Under the pieces are notes generated by a model that saw nothing but the letters and a program-made list of their open reading frames with translations, was not told the origin of the DNA and made no database searches. This document shows positions 6,808 through 13,883 of a stretch of DNA of 64,000 nt, one piece after another; position 1 is the first letter of the stretch, and the number at the start of each line of letters is the position of its first letter. A program made the translations under genes and the position numbers. The DNA is from Hydrogenophaga sp. SL48 (GTDB lineage: Bacteria > Pseudomonadota > Gammaproteobacteria > Burkholderiales > Burkholderiaceae_C), in contig NZ_CP063400.1 in assembly GCF_021729865.1 (NCBI RefSeq), forward strand, positions 4,526,001 to 4,590,000, read 5' to 3'.

Positions 6808-9486
6808 TCAGAGCGTGTGCGTCACCAATTTGAAGTCCGGGTCTTCCGGGAAAGGCTTGATCTGGTAGCCCAGGCCCTTCATGAGCTTGAGCATGCCGGG
6901 GTTGTTGGCCAGCACCAGGCCCTCGATCTCGGCCAGGCCTTTGTCGCGGGCCTCTTCCATGATGCTGAGCATCAGGCGCGAGCCCAGGCCCTTGCCGTTG
7001 AAGTCGTCGGCCACCACCAGCGAGAACTCGCAGCTCGACTTGTCGGGGTTGGTGATGTAGCGCGAAACGCCCACGATGCGCTCGGTCTCGACCATGTCGC
7101 CGTCTTCGCCGGCCTGCCGGGTGCGGTGGATAGCCACCAGCGCCATTTCGCGGTCGTAGTCGATCAGGGTCAGGCGCGAGAGCATGGAGGCCGGCAGCTC
7201 GGTCATGCTGGACACGAAGCGGTAGTAGCGGCTTTCGGGCGAGAGGTTCTGCACCAGGTCCTGCAGCATCTGCGCGTCGTCGGGGTGGATCGGACGGATG
7301 GTGTACTCGCCGCCGCCGCGCAGCGGCCAGACCTGCTCGTAACGCGCCGGGTAGGGCAGGATGGCCAGGTGGGCGTAGTTGCGGGCCGTGGCGGGCGCGC
7401 TCTCGATCACGATGCGCGCGTCCACGGCGACCGCGCCGTTTTCGTCCACGATGATCGGGTTGATGTCCATCTCGCGCAGCTGCGGCAGCTCACACACCAT
7501 TTCCGAGACGCGCAGCAGCACATGCTCCAGCATGTCCATGTCCACCGCGCTGGCGCCGCGCCACTCGCCCAGGGTCTCGGCCACGCGCGAGCGCTCGATC
7601 AGGCGGCGCGCCAGGAACTGGTTGAGCGGCGGCAGCTCCATGGCGCGGTCGTTGATCAGCTCGATCATGGTGCCGCCGGCGCCGAAGGCGATCACCGGGC
7701 CGAAGGGGTCGTCGGTCACCAGGCCGATGCAGAGCTCGCGCCCGCGCCTGCTCTGCGCCATCTTCTGGATCGTCACGCCGTTGATCTTCGCGCCCGGCTG
7801 CAGCCTGGCCACGGCCTGCAGCATGGTGTTGTAGACGTCGCGCACGGCGGTGGCGTTCATGACGTTGAGCGCCACGCCGTTGACGTCGCTCTTGTGGCTG
7901 ATGTCGGGCGAGTCGATCTTGAGCGCCACCGGGTAACCCAGCTGGGTCGCGATCATCATGGCCTCGTTGGCGCTGCGCGCCAGGATGGTCTGGGTGACCG
8001 GGATGTGGAAGGCCGAGAGCAGGGCCTTGGACTCCATCTCGGTCAGCACCTTGCGGCGCTCGGTGAGCACGTTTTCGATCAGCAGGCGCGCGCCCTCGAT
8101 GTCGGGCTGGGCCAGGGTCGAGAGCGGTGGCGGCGTCTGCTGCAGCAGCTGCTGGTTCTGGTAGAAGCTGGCGATGTTGCCGAAGGCGCCCACGGCGGCC
8201 TCGGGCGTGCGGAAACTGGGGATGTTGGCCTGGGCCAGCACCTCGCGCGCCTCGCCCACCGAGGCGTCGCCCATCCAGCAGCACAGCAGGGGCTTGCTCA
8301 GCTGGGTCTTGAGATCGGCCATGGCGCGGGCGACATCAGCCGCGTCCACGCCGGCCTTGGGCGAATGCACCACCAGCACACCGTCCACCGAGCGGTCGCG
8401 GCCGGCGGCGTCAATGGCCGCGCGGTAGTGCTCGGCGCTGGCCTCCTCGGACACGTCGATCAGGTCGTGGAGCGTGGCCAGGGCCGGCATCTGGGGCTGC
8501 AGGGCGGCGACCGCCTCAGGCGAGAGCTTGCCCAGCTGCAGACCGATCTCGCTGGCCCAGTCGGCCGCCAGCACGCCCGGGCCGCCGCCGTTGGTCACGA
8601 TGGCCAGGCGCTTGCCCACGGGGCGGTAGCGCGAGGCCAGGCATTTGGCGGCGGAAAACAACTCGACGAAGGACCGCACGCGCACCGCGCCGGCGCGGCG
8701 CAGGGCCGAGTCGAACACGTCGTCGCTGCCCACGATGGCGCCGCTGTGGGTCTGCGCGGCCTCGTTGCCGGCGGGCTTGCGGCCGGCCTTCAGCACCACC
8801 ACCGGCTTGGCGTTGGCCGCGGCGCGCAGCGCGCTCATGAAGCGGCGCGCGTTGGAGATGCCCTCCATGTAGACCACGATGCTGTGCGTTTGCGCGTCGG
8901 AGGCGAGGAAGTCGAGCACCTGGGCGATGTCCACCGCCGTCTTGGGGCCGAGCGAGACCACGGTGGAAAACCCCACGCCGTTCTGGCTCGCCCAGTCCAG
9001 GATCGACGAGGTGAGCGCGCCCGACTGCGACACCAGCGCCAGCGGGCCGATGGTGGTCAGCGGGCCGGCCACGCTGGCGTTCAGGCCGATGCGTGGGCGC
9101 TGGAAACCCAGGCTGTTGGGGCCGAGCAGCTGCATGCCGTGGCGCCGTGCCACCTGGTGCATGTCGGACGCCACGTCGGCGTTGGCGCCGCTGCCGATCA
9201 CCAGCGCGGCCTTGCACTTGATGCGCCCGGCGATCTCCAGCGCCGCCACCGCCTCGGCGGGTGGCAGGGCAATGATGGCGAGGTCGGCACGCGTCTGGGC
9301 CAATTCAGCCAGCGTGCCGCTGGTGTGGATGTCGAGGAAGACGAATTTGCCGGTGAAGCGCTGCGCGGTCAGCGCGGCCGTCAGGTTGCGCGCGTGGGCG
9401 GTCTGTCCGTCGGGGTCGTCGTGGTTGCCCACGAAGACCGCGATGGTGTCGGGTTGAAACAGCGGGGTGAGGTAGTGTTTGTCCAT
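6808..9486 (-). CDS. Protein lysine acetyltransferase, Pat/PatZ type (NDP-forming acyl-CoA synthetase-GNAT fusion)
   Basis: An 892-residue fusion. Residues 1 to about 700 form the ADP-forming acetyl-CoA synthetase-like part: CoA-binding fold, ligase segment with QTHSGAIVGSDD, and ATP-grasp region with HKSDVNGVALN. From about 730 a GNAT acetyltransferase domain follows (YTIRPIHPDDAQMLQ, then VVADDFNGKGLGSRLM for acetyl-CoA). Such proteins acetylate lysines of metabolic enzymes, classically acetyl-CoA synthetase. Translation may start at this ATG or at an upstream in-frame TTG at 9504; the ATG is preferred because it gives the usual family N-terminus. It follows the deacetylase-family gene on the same strand, hinting at paired control of protein acetylation. 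Confidence 0.92.
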   Translation of the reverse strand: MDKHYLTPLFQPDTIAVFVGNHDDPDGQTAHARNLTAALTAQRFTGKFVFLDIHTSGTLAELAQTRADLAIIALPPAEAVAALEIAGRIKCKAALVIGSGANADVASDMHQVARRHGMQLLGPNSLGFQRPRIGLNASVAGPLTTIGPLALVSQSGALTSSILDWASQNGVGFSTVVSLGPKTAVDIAQVLDFLASDAQTHSIVVYMEGISNARRFMSALRAAANAKPVVVLKAGRKPAGNEAAQTHSGAIVGSDDVFDSALRRAGAVRVRSFVELFSAAKCLASRYRPVGKRLAIVTNGGGPGVLAADWASEIGLQLGKLSPEAVAALQPQMPALATLHDLIDVSEEASAEHYRAAIDAAGRDRSVDGVLVVHSPKAGVDAADVARAMADLKTQLSKPLLCCWMGDASVGEAREVLAQANIPSFRTPEAAVGAFGNIASFYQNQQLLQQTPPPLSTLAQPDIEGARLLIENVLTERRKVLTEMESKALLSAFHIPVTQTILARSANEAMMIATQLGYPVALKIDSPDISHKSDVNGVALNVMNATAVRDVYNTMLQAVARLQPGAKINGVTIQKMAQSRRGRELCIGLVTDDPFGPVIAFGAGGTMIELINDRAMELPPLNQFLARRLIERSRVAETLGEWRGASAVDMDMLEHVLLRVSEMVCELPQLREMDINPIIVDENGAVAVDARIVIESAPATARNYAHLAILPYPARYEQVWPLRGGGEYTIRPIHPDDAQMLQDLVQNLSPESRYYRFVSSMTELPASMLSRLTLIDYDREMALVAIHRTRQAGEDGDMVETERIVGVSRYITNPDKSSCEFSLVVADDFNGKGLGSRLMLSIMEEARDKGLAEIEGLVLANNPGMLKLMKGLGYQIKPFPEDPDFKLVTHTL

Positions 9487-9528
9487 AAGAGGTGTTGTTG
9501 TCAACGGAGCGCGTGACCGGATTCAGCA

Positions 9529-9605
9529 CACGCCGAAGATCCGGCTCTGCCGGTCCAAGGGCGTGGTCCCCCAGGGGGGAAGACGCGAAGCGGCGCAGAG
9601 GGGTT
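9529..9605 (-). repeat. Stop-anchored stem-loop repeat, copy R2
   Basis: Begins a few bases after the tandem stop TGATGA of the deacetylase-family gene, in the direction of that gene. Basal arms CACGCC (9529-9534) and GGCGTG (9560-9565) pair around a CCGGCTCTGCCGG apical hairpin. The C-rich block and GCGCC/GGCGC segment are on the gene-proximal side. Confidence 0.75.
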
Positions 9606-9607
9606 CA

Positions 9608-10534
9608 TCAATCCGCGCCGATGAGCACGCGCACGTGTGCCGCCACGCTGCGCGCCAGCGGGCTCAAGACGTAGCCGCCCTCCAGGCAGGAGATCACGCG
9701 GCCCTGGCAGTGTTTGTCGGCGACTTTCATCAGTTCTTTGGTGACCCAGGCGTAGTCGGCCTCGACCAGGCCGAGGTTGCCCATGTCGTCTTCGCGGTGG
9801 GCATCGAAGCCGGCCGAGATGTAGATCAGCTGCGGCGCAAAGGCGTCGAGCGCGGGCAACCACTCGTTGGTCACGGCCTCGCGGAAGGCGTCGCTGCCCG
9901 AACGACTGGGCAGGCCGACGTTGACCATGTTGGTACCCACGGCGTTTTCGCCGTTGAAGGGGTAGAGGCCTTTTTCGAAGATGGAGCACATCAGCACGCG
10001 CTCATCGCCGCGGAAGATGTCTTCGCTGCCGTTGCCGTGGTGCACGTCGAAGTCGATCAGCGCCACGCGCTCCAGGCCGTGCACATTGAGCGCGTGGCGC
10101 ATGCCCACGGCGACGTTGTTGAAGAAACAGAAACCCATGGCGGCCGAGCGTTCGGCGTGGTGGCCGGGTGGACGCACGCAGCAGAAGGCGGTGGGCGCGT
10201 CGCCCGCGAGCACCAGATCGGTCGCCTGCACCGCCGCGCCCGCCGCGCGCAGGGCGGCGGTCAGCGTGTGGGGGCACATGTTGGTGTCGGGGTCGACCGC
10301 GTGCAGGCCTTCGGCCGGCGAGGCCTCGAAGATCTCGCTCACGTAGAGCGAGGCGTGGGCGCGGCTGAGCTGCTCCTTGGTGGCCAGCGGCGCGTCGTAG
10401 GGGACCATGTAGTCCAGCAGCCCCTTGACCAGCAGGTGGTCGTTGATGGCGCCCAGACGCTCGGGACATTCCGGGTGGTGCGCGCCCATGTCGTGGCGGG
10501 CACAGTCGGCGTGGGTGATGTAGGCGGACAGCAT
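9608..10534 (-). CDS. Histone deacetylase family protein
   Basis: A 308-residue zinc hydrolase of the arginase/deacetylase fold, related to HDAC-like amidohydrolases and AcuC. Visible active-site elements are RPPGHHAE (paired His), DFDVHHGNG (zinc Asp and His) and SAGFDAH (second zinc Asp). The length suits the single-domain bacterial group. Substrates in bacteria include acetylated lysine, acetylpolyamines and other amides. It lies upstream of the PatZ-type acetyltransferase on the same strand, so protein deacetylation is an attractive guess, while acetylpolyamine hydrolysis is also possible given the polyamine genes further along. The ATG at 10534 matches the usual start. Confidence 0.9.
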   Translation of the reverse strand: MLSAYITHADCARHDMGAHHPECPERLGAINDHLLVKGLLDYMVPYDAPLATKEQLSRAHASLYVSEIFEASPAEGLHAVDPDTNMCPHTLTAALRAAGAAVQATDLVLAGDAPTAFCCVRPPGHHAERSAAMGFCFFNNVAVGMRHALNVHGLERVALIDFDVHHGNGSEDIFRGDERVLMCSIFEKGLYPFNGENAVGTNMVNVGLPSRSGSDAFREAVTNEWLPALDAFAPQLIYISAGFDAHREDDMGNLGLVEADYAWVTKELMKVADKHCQGRVISCLEGGYVLSPLARSVAAHVRVLIGAD

Positions 10535-10692
10535 GTGGTTGTGGTCTCCTCGGGCGGTGATGACCGGCCGGGTGTCTGCGCACCCATGCCGATTGACTTT
10601 CATCAATCTAGACCCGAATGCTGACGCACGCCTTGATGCAGAGCAACAAGGCCCTGCCGAAGAGAGGGCACCGGAGCGCGTGCCTCCCATCA

Positions 10693-10768
10693 GGATGCGG
10701 TGGAACCGGCTCTGCCGGGCCACTCGCATCGCCCCCTGGGGGTGACGCGAAGCGGCGCGGGGGGGTCT
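10693..10768 (-). repeat. Stop-anchored stem-loop repeat, copy R3
   Basis: Begins one base after the ubiM stop codon, in the same direction. Basal arms GATGCG (10694-10699) and CGCATC (10725-10730) pair. It shares this arm word with copies R7 and R8 in the pot operon. Confidence 0.8.
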
Positions 10769-11972
10769 ACCTGAGCCCCGTCAGGGACCCAGCCACCAGG
10801 CGCTTGAACGGCGTGAAGCGTTCGCCCGCCTGCACCAGCACCTGGCGCAGCACGCGCGCCGGGCCTTGTTCGTTGGTGTAGAGCGTGGCCAGGGCGTGCG
10901 TGGCGAGGTAGAGGCCGCGGCTGGCGCCCTGGTGGGTCCGCTGGTAACGCGCCAGCAAAGCAGGCGAAGCGATGTCCTGGCCCCGCTGCTGGGCCTGGAT
11001 CAGCGCCCCGGACAGGGCCTCGATGCTGCGCAGGCCGAGGTTGAAGCCGTGCGCGGTGACCGGGTGCATGCCCACGGCGGCGTCGCCGACCACCGCGAAA
11101 CGCTGCGCGACCAGGCGGCGGGCCCAGACGCCCACCAGCGGGTAGGCGTGGCGCGTGCTGGCCAGGGCCATGGGGCCGAGCTGACTGCCGAAGCGCTGCG
11201 TCATCTCGCGGTTGAAGGCGTCTTCGGGCAGGTCCATCAGCGGCTGCAGGGCCTGGCTGGGCAGGGTCAGCACGACCGACGAGCGCGGCAGGCCGGTCAG
11301 CGGGCAGGGGTTCATGGGCAGCAGGGCCAGCGTCTGGCCATGGTCGAACCACTCCCAGGCGGTCTCGTGGTGGGGCAACGCGTGCGTCATGTTGCAGACC
11401 AGCATGGTGCGGCCGTGGTCGTGCATGTCGGCGGCGATGCCCATGGCCCGGCGGGTGCTGGAGTGGCGGCTGTCGGCGGCGACCACCAGCGCGGAGGTCA
11501 GCGTTTCACCGCTGGACAGGGTGAGCTGCGCTGAGTGAGCGTCGGTCTGGATGTGGGTCACCTGCTCGCCGCAGCGCAATGTCGGTTGGCCCGGACCTTC
11601 GGCCATCGCGGCCTCGAACGCGGCGCGCCGGATGTGGTGGTTGGCCACCAGAAAGCCGAGCTCGGGTTGGTGGCTGAGCGCGTGGCTGATGGTCATGCGC
11701 GACTGCCGCGTGCCCACGCCACCGTCGATCACCAGCGCGTCCTTCAGCGGCGCGATGTTCGCGTCGCCCAGCAGGGGCCAGAGGTCGAGGGAGCGCAGCA
11801 GGGCCGCGCTGTGCTGGGTGAGGGCGATTTCGCGGCCGTCGAAAGCGGGGTGCTGCAGGGCGTCGAGAGATTGTTGTTCGATCAGGCAGATCCGCAGACC
11901 GCTCTCGCGCAGCGCACGAGCGAGGCACAGGCCCGCCGGGCCGGCGCCCACGATGATGAGGTGAAAGTCCAT
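10767..11972 (-). CDS. ubiM: FAD-dependent 5-demethoxyubiquinol hydroxylase, UbiM type
   Basis: A 401-residue flavoprotein monooxygenase of the UbiH/UbiF/UbiM group that hydroxylates the ring of ubiquinone precursors. The FAD-binding motif VGAGPAGLCLARAL is at residues 8-21. The segment FDGREIALTQHS and the second FAD motif GDAAVGMHPVTAHGFNLGL, with VTAHGFN in place of the usual GQGLN, point to the UbiM subgroup rather than UbiH. A TTGAC-N4-GTCAA palindrome lies 37 bases upstream of the ATG and could give oxygen-responsive control. It is a single gene between a convergent-side terminator and the deacetylase gene. Which ring position it hydroxylates cannot be read from sequence alone. Confidence 0.85.
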   Translation of the reverse strand: MDFHLIIVGAGPAGLCLARALRESGLRICLIEQQSLDALQHPAFDGREIALTQHSAALLRSLDLWPLLGDANIAPLKDALVIDGGVGTRQSRMTISHALSHQPELGFLVANHHIRRAAFEAAMAEGPGQPTLRCGEQVTHIQTDAHSAQLTLSSGETLTSALVVAADSRHSSTRRAMGIAADMHDHGRTMLVCNMTHALPHHETAWEWFDHGQTLALLPMNPCPLTGLPRSSVVLTLPSQALQPLMDLPEDAFNREMTQRFGSQLGPMALASTRHAYPLVGVWARRLVAQRFAVVGDAAVGMHPVTAHGFNLGLRSIEALSGALIQAQQRGQDIASPALLARYQRTHQGASRGLYLATHALATLYTNEQGPARVLRQVLVQAGERFTPFKRLVAGSLTGLR

Positions 11973-12008
11973 GGCGCGGCAGCTTACGCGCGGGTCCTCT
12001 GTCGGGGC

Positions 12009-12022
12009 TTGACTCAGGTCAA
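12009..12022. promoter_or_regulatory. FNR/ANR-type palindrome upstream of ubiM
   Basis: TTGACTCAGGTCAA is a perfect 5-4-5 dyad of the TTGAY-N4-RTCAA type bound by FNR, ANR and FixK-class regulators. It is 37 bases from the ubiM start, close enough to act as repressor or near-promoter activator site. A second dyad of the same class precedes the hemerythrin gene. Confidence 0.5.
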
Positions 12023-12048
12023 GCGGGCCACGCCCGCCAGGCGCCCAC

Positions 12049-12076
12049 AAAAAAGCCCCGGACGGGCCGGGGCTTT
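12049..12076 (-). terminator. Intrinsic terminator of the Spy/CpxP-like gene
   Basis: Arms AAAGCCCCGG (12052-12061) and CCGGGGCTTT (12067-12076) flank a five-base loop, with a run of six A on the left that becomes a U tract in the minus-strand transcript. It starts 18 bases after the stop of the upstream-transcribed gene. Confidence 0.85.
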
Positions 12077-12093
12077 GAGAGATGCGGAAAGGA

Positions 12094-12732
12094 TCAGCCG
12101 CGTTTCTGCATCGGGCCTTCACAGCCCGGCTCGCCACCCTGGCCGCGCATGCCGTGGTGACCGCCGTGGCCACCTTGGCCACCCATGCGGTGCTCACCCT
12201 TCATGCCGGCGCGGTGGAAGCCGCTGTGGCCCTGGGTGTCGAACACCTTCTGCTGCTCGGGCGTGAGCGCGGCGTAGAAGGTCTTGACGGCGTCGACCCG
12301 CTTGCTCATCTGGGCGTCGCGCTCGGCCTTGTGGGCCTGCATCTTGTCCAGGCGTTGCGGCGTGGTCAGCTTGGACCAGTCTTCGCCGGCGGTCTTGCCC
12401 ATGCGCGGTGTGTGCGCCGTGCCGGCCACGTAGGCGTTCCAGGCGGGTTCCTGGGCTGCGGTGATCTTCAGCGTGGTTTTGAGTTGCGCCTGGTGCTCGG
12501 CGTGGCGCTTTTGCATCTGCTCCATGCGTTGTGCCAACTTGCCGGCCATGTCGCCCTGGCCTTTGCCGGCTTCGGTGCCGCGCTGGGCCATGTGCTGGGC
12601 GTGCATGTCGGCCGACATGCCCTGGTGGTTGCCCGGACCGCCGGCGTTCTGGGCGATGGCGGTGGCCGAGAGGCCGACGAAGGCGGCCGCGAGCGAGGCG
12701 GCGATGAGGGTGCGTTTGGTGAACAGTTTCAT
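12094..12732 (-). CDS. Spy/CpxP family periplasmic protein with LTxxQ motif
   Basis: A 212-residue exported protein. Residues 1-27 are a Sec signal ending in TAIAQ. The helical middle contains ALTPEQQKVF, the LTxxQ signature of Spy/CpxP chaperones, and a related LTTPQRLDKM. The tail is rich in Gly, His and Met with a GGHGGHHGMRGQGG run and a Cys near the end, features that suggest binding of copper or other soft metals. The neighbouring cueR-copZ-copA genes support a role in periplasmic copper stress, either as a chaperone or metal sink. A strong AGGAG precedes the ATG and a terminator follows the gene. No confident promoter is visible in the 222 bases before it. Confidence 0.85.
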   Translation of the reverse strand: MKLFTKRTLIAASLAAAFVGLSATAIAQNAGGPGNHQGMSADMHAQHMAQRGTEAGKGQGDMAGKLAQRMEQMQKRHAEHQAQLKTTLKITAAQEPAWNAYVAGTAHTPRMGKTAGEDWSKLTTPQRLDKMQAHKAERDAQMSKRVDAVKTFYAALTPEQQKVFDTQGHSGFHRAGMKGEHRMGGQGGHGGHHGMRGQGGEPGCEGPMQKRG

Positions 12733-12954
12733 GGGTCACTCCTGAAAGGTGGGAAAAGCCGTTCCAGGGATCTCAGCGGGAGGCTGTCTCTGGAATGGCT
12801 CCAGTGTGGAAGTGCCGTGTAAGCGCTTTGCGGCCTTGTGCTGCGGGTTTGTAAAGATATGTTCCGTTTTTCAGCAACCCGCAGTGGCGACGTGCGGCGG
12901 GCCGCGATCCGGCGCAGGGCCGCCCCAAGCCGGATGGAGAGCAAGCCACCCAGG

Positions 12955-13407
12955 TTATGGAGCGGCGAGATCGTCCAGGATGGGGCAGTCGGGGCGGTCG
13001 TCGCCGGGGCAGTGGCAGACCAGTTCGCCCAGGGTGCGCTGCATGGCCTGCAGCGCGGCGATGCGCTGGCCCAGCTCGTCAAGGTGCTTCTGGGCGATGC
13101 GCTGCACGCTGGCGCTGCTGCGGCGCCGGTTGTGCCACAGGCCCACGAGCTCGGTGATCGCGTCCAGCCCGAAGCCCATGTCGCGCGCGCGGCGGATGAA
13201 GCGCAGGCTGTGCACGTCGGCCAGGCTGTACTGGCGGTAGTTGCTGTCGGTGCGCGCCACCTCGCCCAGCAGGCCCAGCGATTCGTAGTGGCGCAGCATC
13301 TTGGGCGAGATGCCGCTGAGCGCGGCGGCGGTGCCGATGTTGACCGGCCAGGCCATGCGGCCGTCGAGCGCGGGCTCCTGGGCGGCTGGCGCTGCGCCAG
13401 TTTTCAT
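12955..13407 (-). CDS. cueR: CueR-type copper-responsive MerR regulator
   Basis: A 150-residue MerR regulator. The N-terminal helix-turn-helix reads NIGTAAALSGISPKMLRHYE; a long dimerisation helix follows; and the metal loop near the C-terminus is CHCPGDDRPDCPIL, whose two outer cysteines match the Cu(I)-binding pair of CueR. It carries about 25 extra residues before the usual start, which depends on which ATG is used; the ATG chosen overlaps the stop of copZ as ATGA. Together they form a copZ-cueR operon divergent from copA. It should twist and activate the two 19-base-spaced promoters in the divergent region. Confidence 0.93.
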   Translation of the reverse strand: MKTGAAPAAQEPALDGRMAWPVNIGTAAALSGISPKMLRHYESLGLLGEVARTDSNYRQYSLADVHSLRFIRRARDMGFGLDAITELVGLWHNRRRSSASVQRIAQKHLDELGQRIAALQAMQRTLGELVCHCPGDDRPDCPILDDLAAP

Positions 13408-13601
13408 GCCGTGACCGCGTAGCCTTCTTCGCGGATCGCGGCGGCGAGCGCTTCGCGTGGCTGTTCGCTCTGCACCTCGACGCGGTTCTGGCTGCGGTCG
13501 ATCGTCACTTCGGCCTTCGGGTCCAGCGTCTTGATGGCGGTGGTGACCGCCTTTTCGCAGTGGCCGCAGGTCATGCCTTGCACGGTGAGGGTCTGGTTCA
13601 T
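13404..13601 (-). CDS. copZ: Copper chaperone CopZ (heavy-metal-associated domain protein)
   Basis: A 65-residue single HMA domain with the Cu(I)-binding motif MTCGHC at residues 10-15. It ferries Cu(I) in the cytosol to the CopA exporter and to the CueR sensor. The ATG is preceded by AGGAG; the open frame continues upstream without similarity, so the shorter start is used. It is the first gene of the minus-strand copZ-cueR pair and faces copA across 282 bases. Confidence 0.95.
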   Translation of the reverse strand: MNQTLTVQGMTCGHCEKAVTTAIKTLDPKAEVTIDRSQNRVEVQSEQPREALAAAIREEGYAVTA

Positions 13602-13636
13602 GGTGAAACTCCTGGGTTGAAAACCCGATGCTGCAG

Positions 13637-13658
13637 CTTGACATGGTGTCAAGGTCAA
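13637..13658 (-). promoter_or_regulatory. CueR/MerR-type operator of copZ-cueR
   Basis: On the minus strand a TTGACC minus-35 (13653-13658) overlaps the perfect dyad CTTGACA-CCA-TGTCAAG (13637-13653). The minus-10 expected 19 bases further is weak (CAGCAT). Long 19-base spacing with a dyad between the hexamers is the hallmark of MerR-family promoters. Confidence 0.65.
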
Positions 13659-13689
13659 GCCGTGGTCGCCGGAAGATACACCTTGTGGC

Positions 13690-13720
13690 TTGACCTTGCC
13701 ATGGGGGTAAAGCTTATAAC
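13690..13720 (+). promoter_or_regulatory. CueR/MerR-type promoter of copA
   Basis: TTGACC (13690-13695) and TATAAC (13715-13720) are separated by exactly 19 bases, with the imperfect dyad CCTTGCC-N5-GGTAAAG between them. This is the layout of copper-activated MerR promoters. The transcript would start near 13727, so the repeat R4 falls in the copA leader. Confidence 0.75.
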
Positions 13721-13729
13721 CGGAGGAAT

Positions 13730-13802
13730 CCCCCCGCGCCGCTGCGCGTCACCCCCCAAGGGGCGATGCCTGTGGCCCGGCGAAGCCGGTTCCACGGCAT
13801 CC
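13730..13802 (+). repeat. Stem-loop repeat, copy R4, in the copA leader
   Basis: One of only two copies not placed after a gene. It lies between the copA promoter and the copA ATG, in the orientation of copA. Basal arms GATGCC (13765-13770) and GGCATC (13796-13801) pair around CCGGCGAAGCCGG. Confidence 0.8.
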
Positions 13803-13883
13803 TCGAATGAAGACACGTGCGCCAGAACAGGACCTGATGTTTCCTGGGAAGCCCACTGTCTGGTATCCGTCTGATTTGTCTCC

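Noticed and set aside
6817..9516. 899-codon open frame on the plus strand across the acetyltransferase gene
   Set aside because: Antisense shadow; the real minus-strand frame has full domain motifs.
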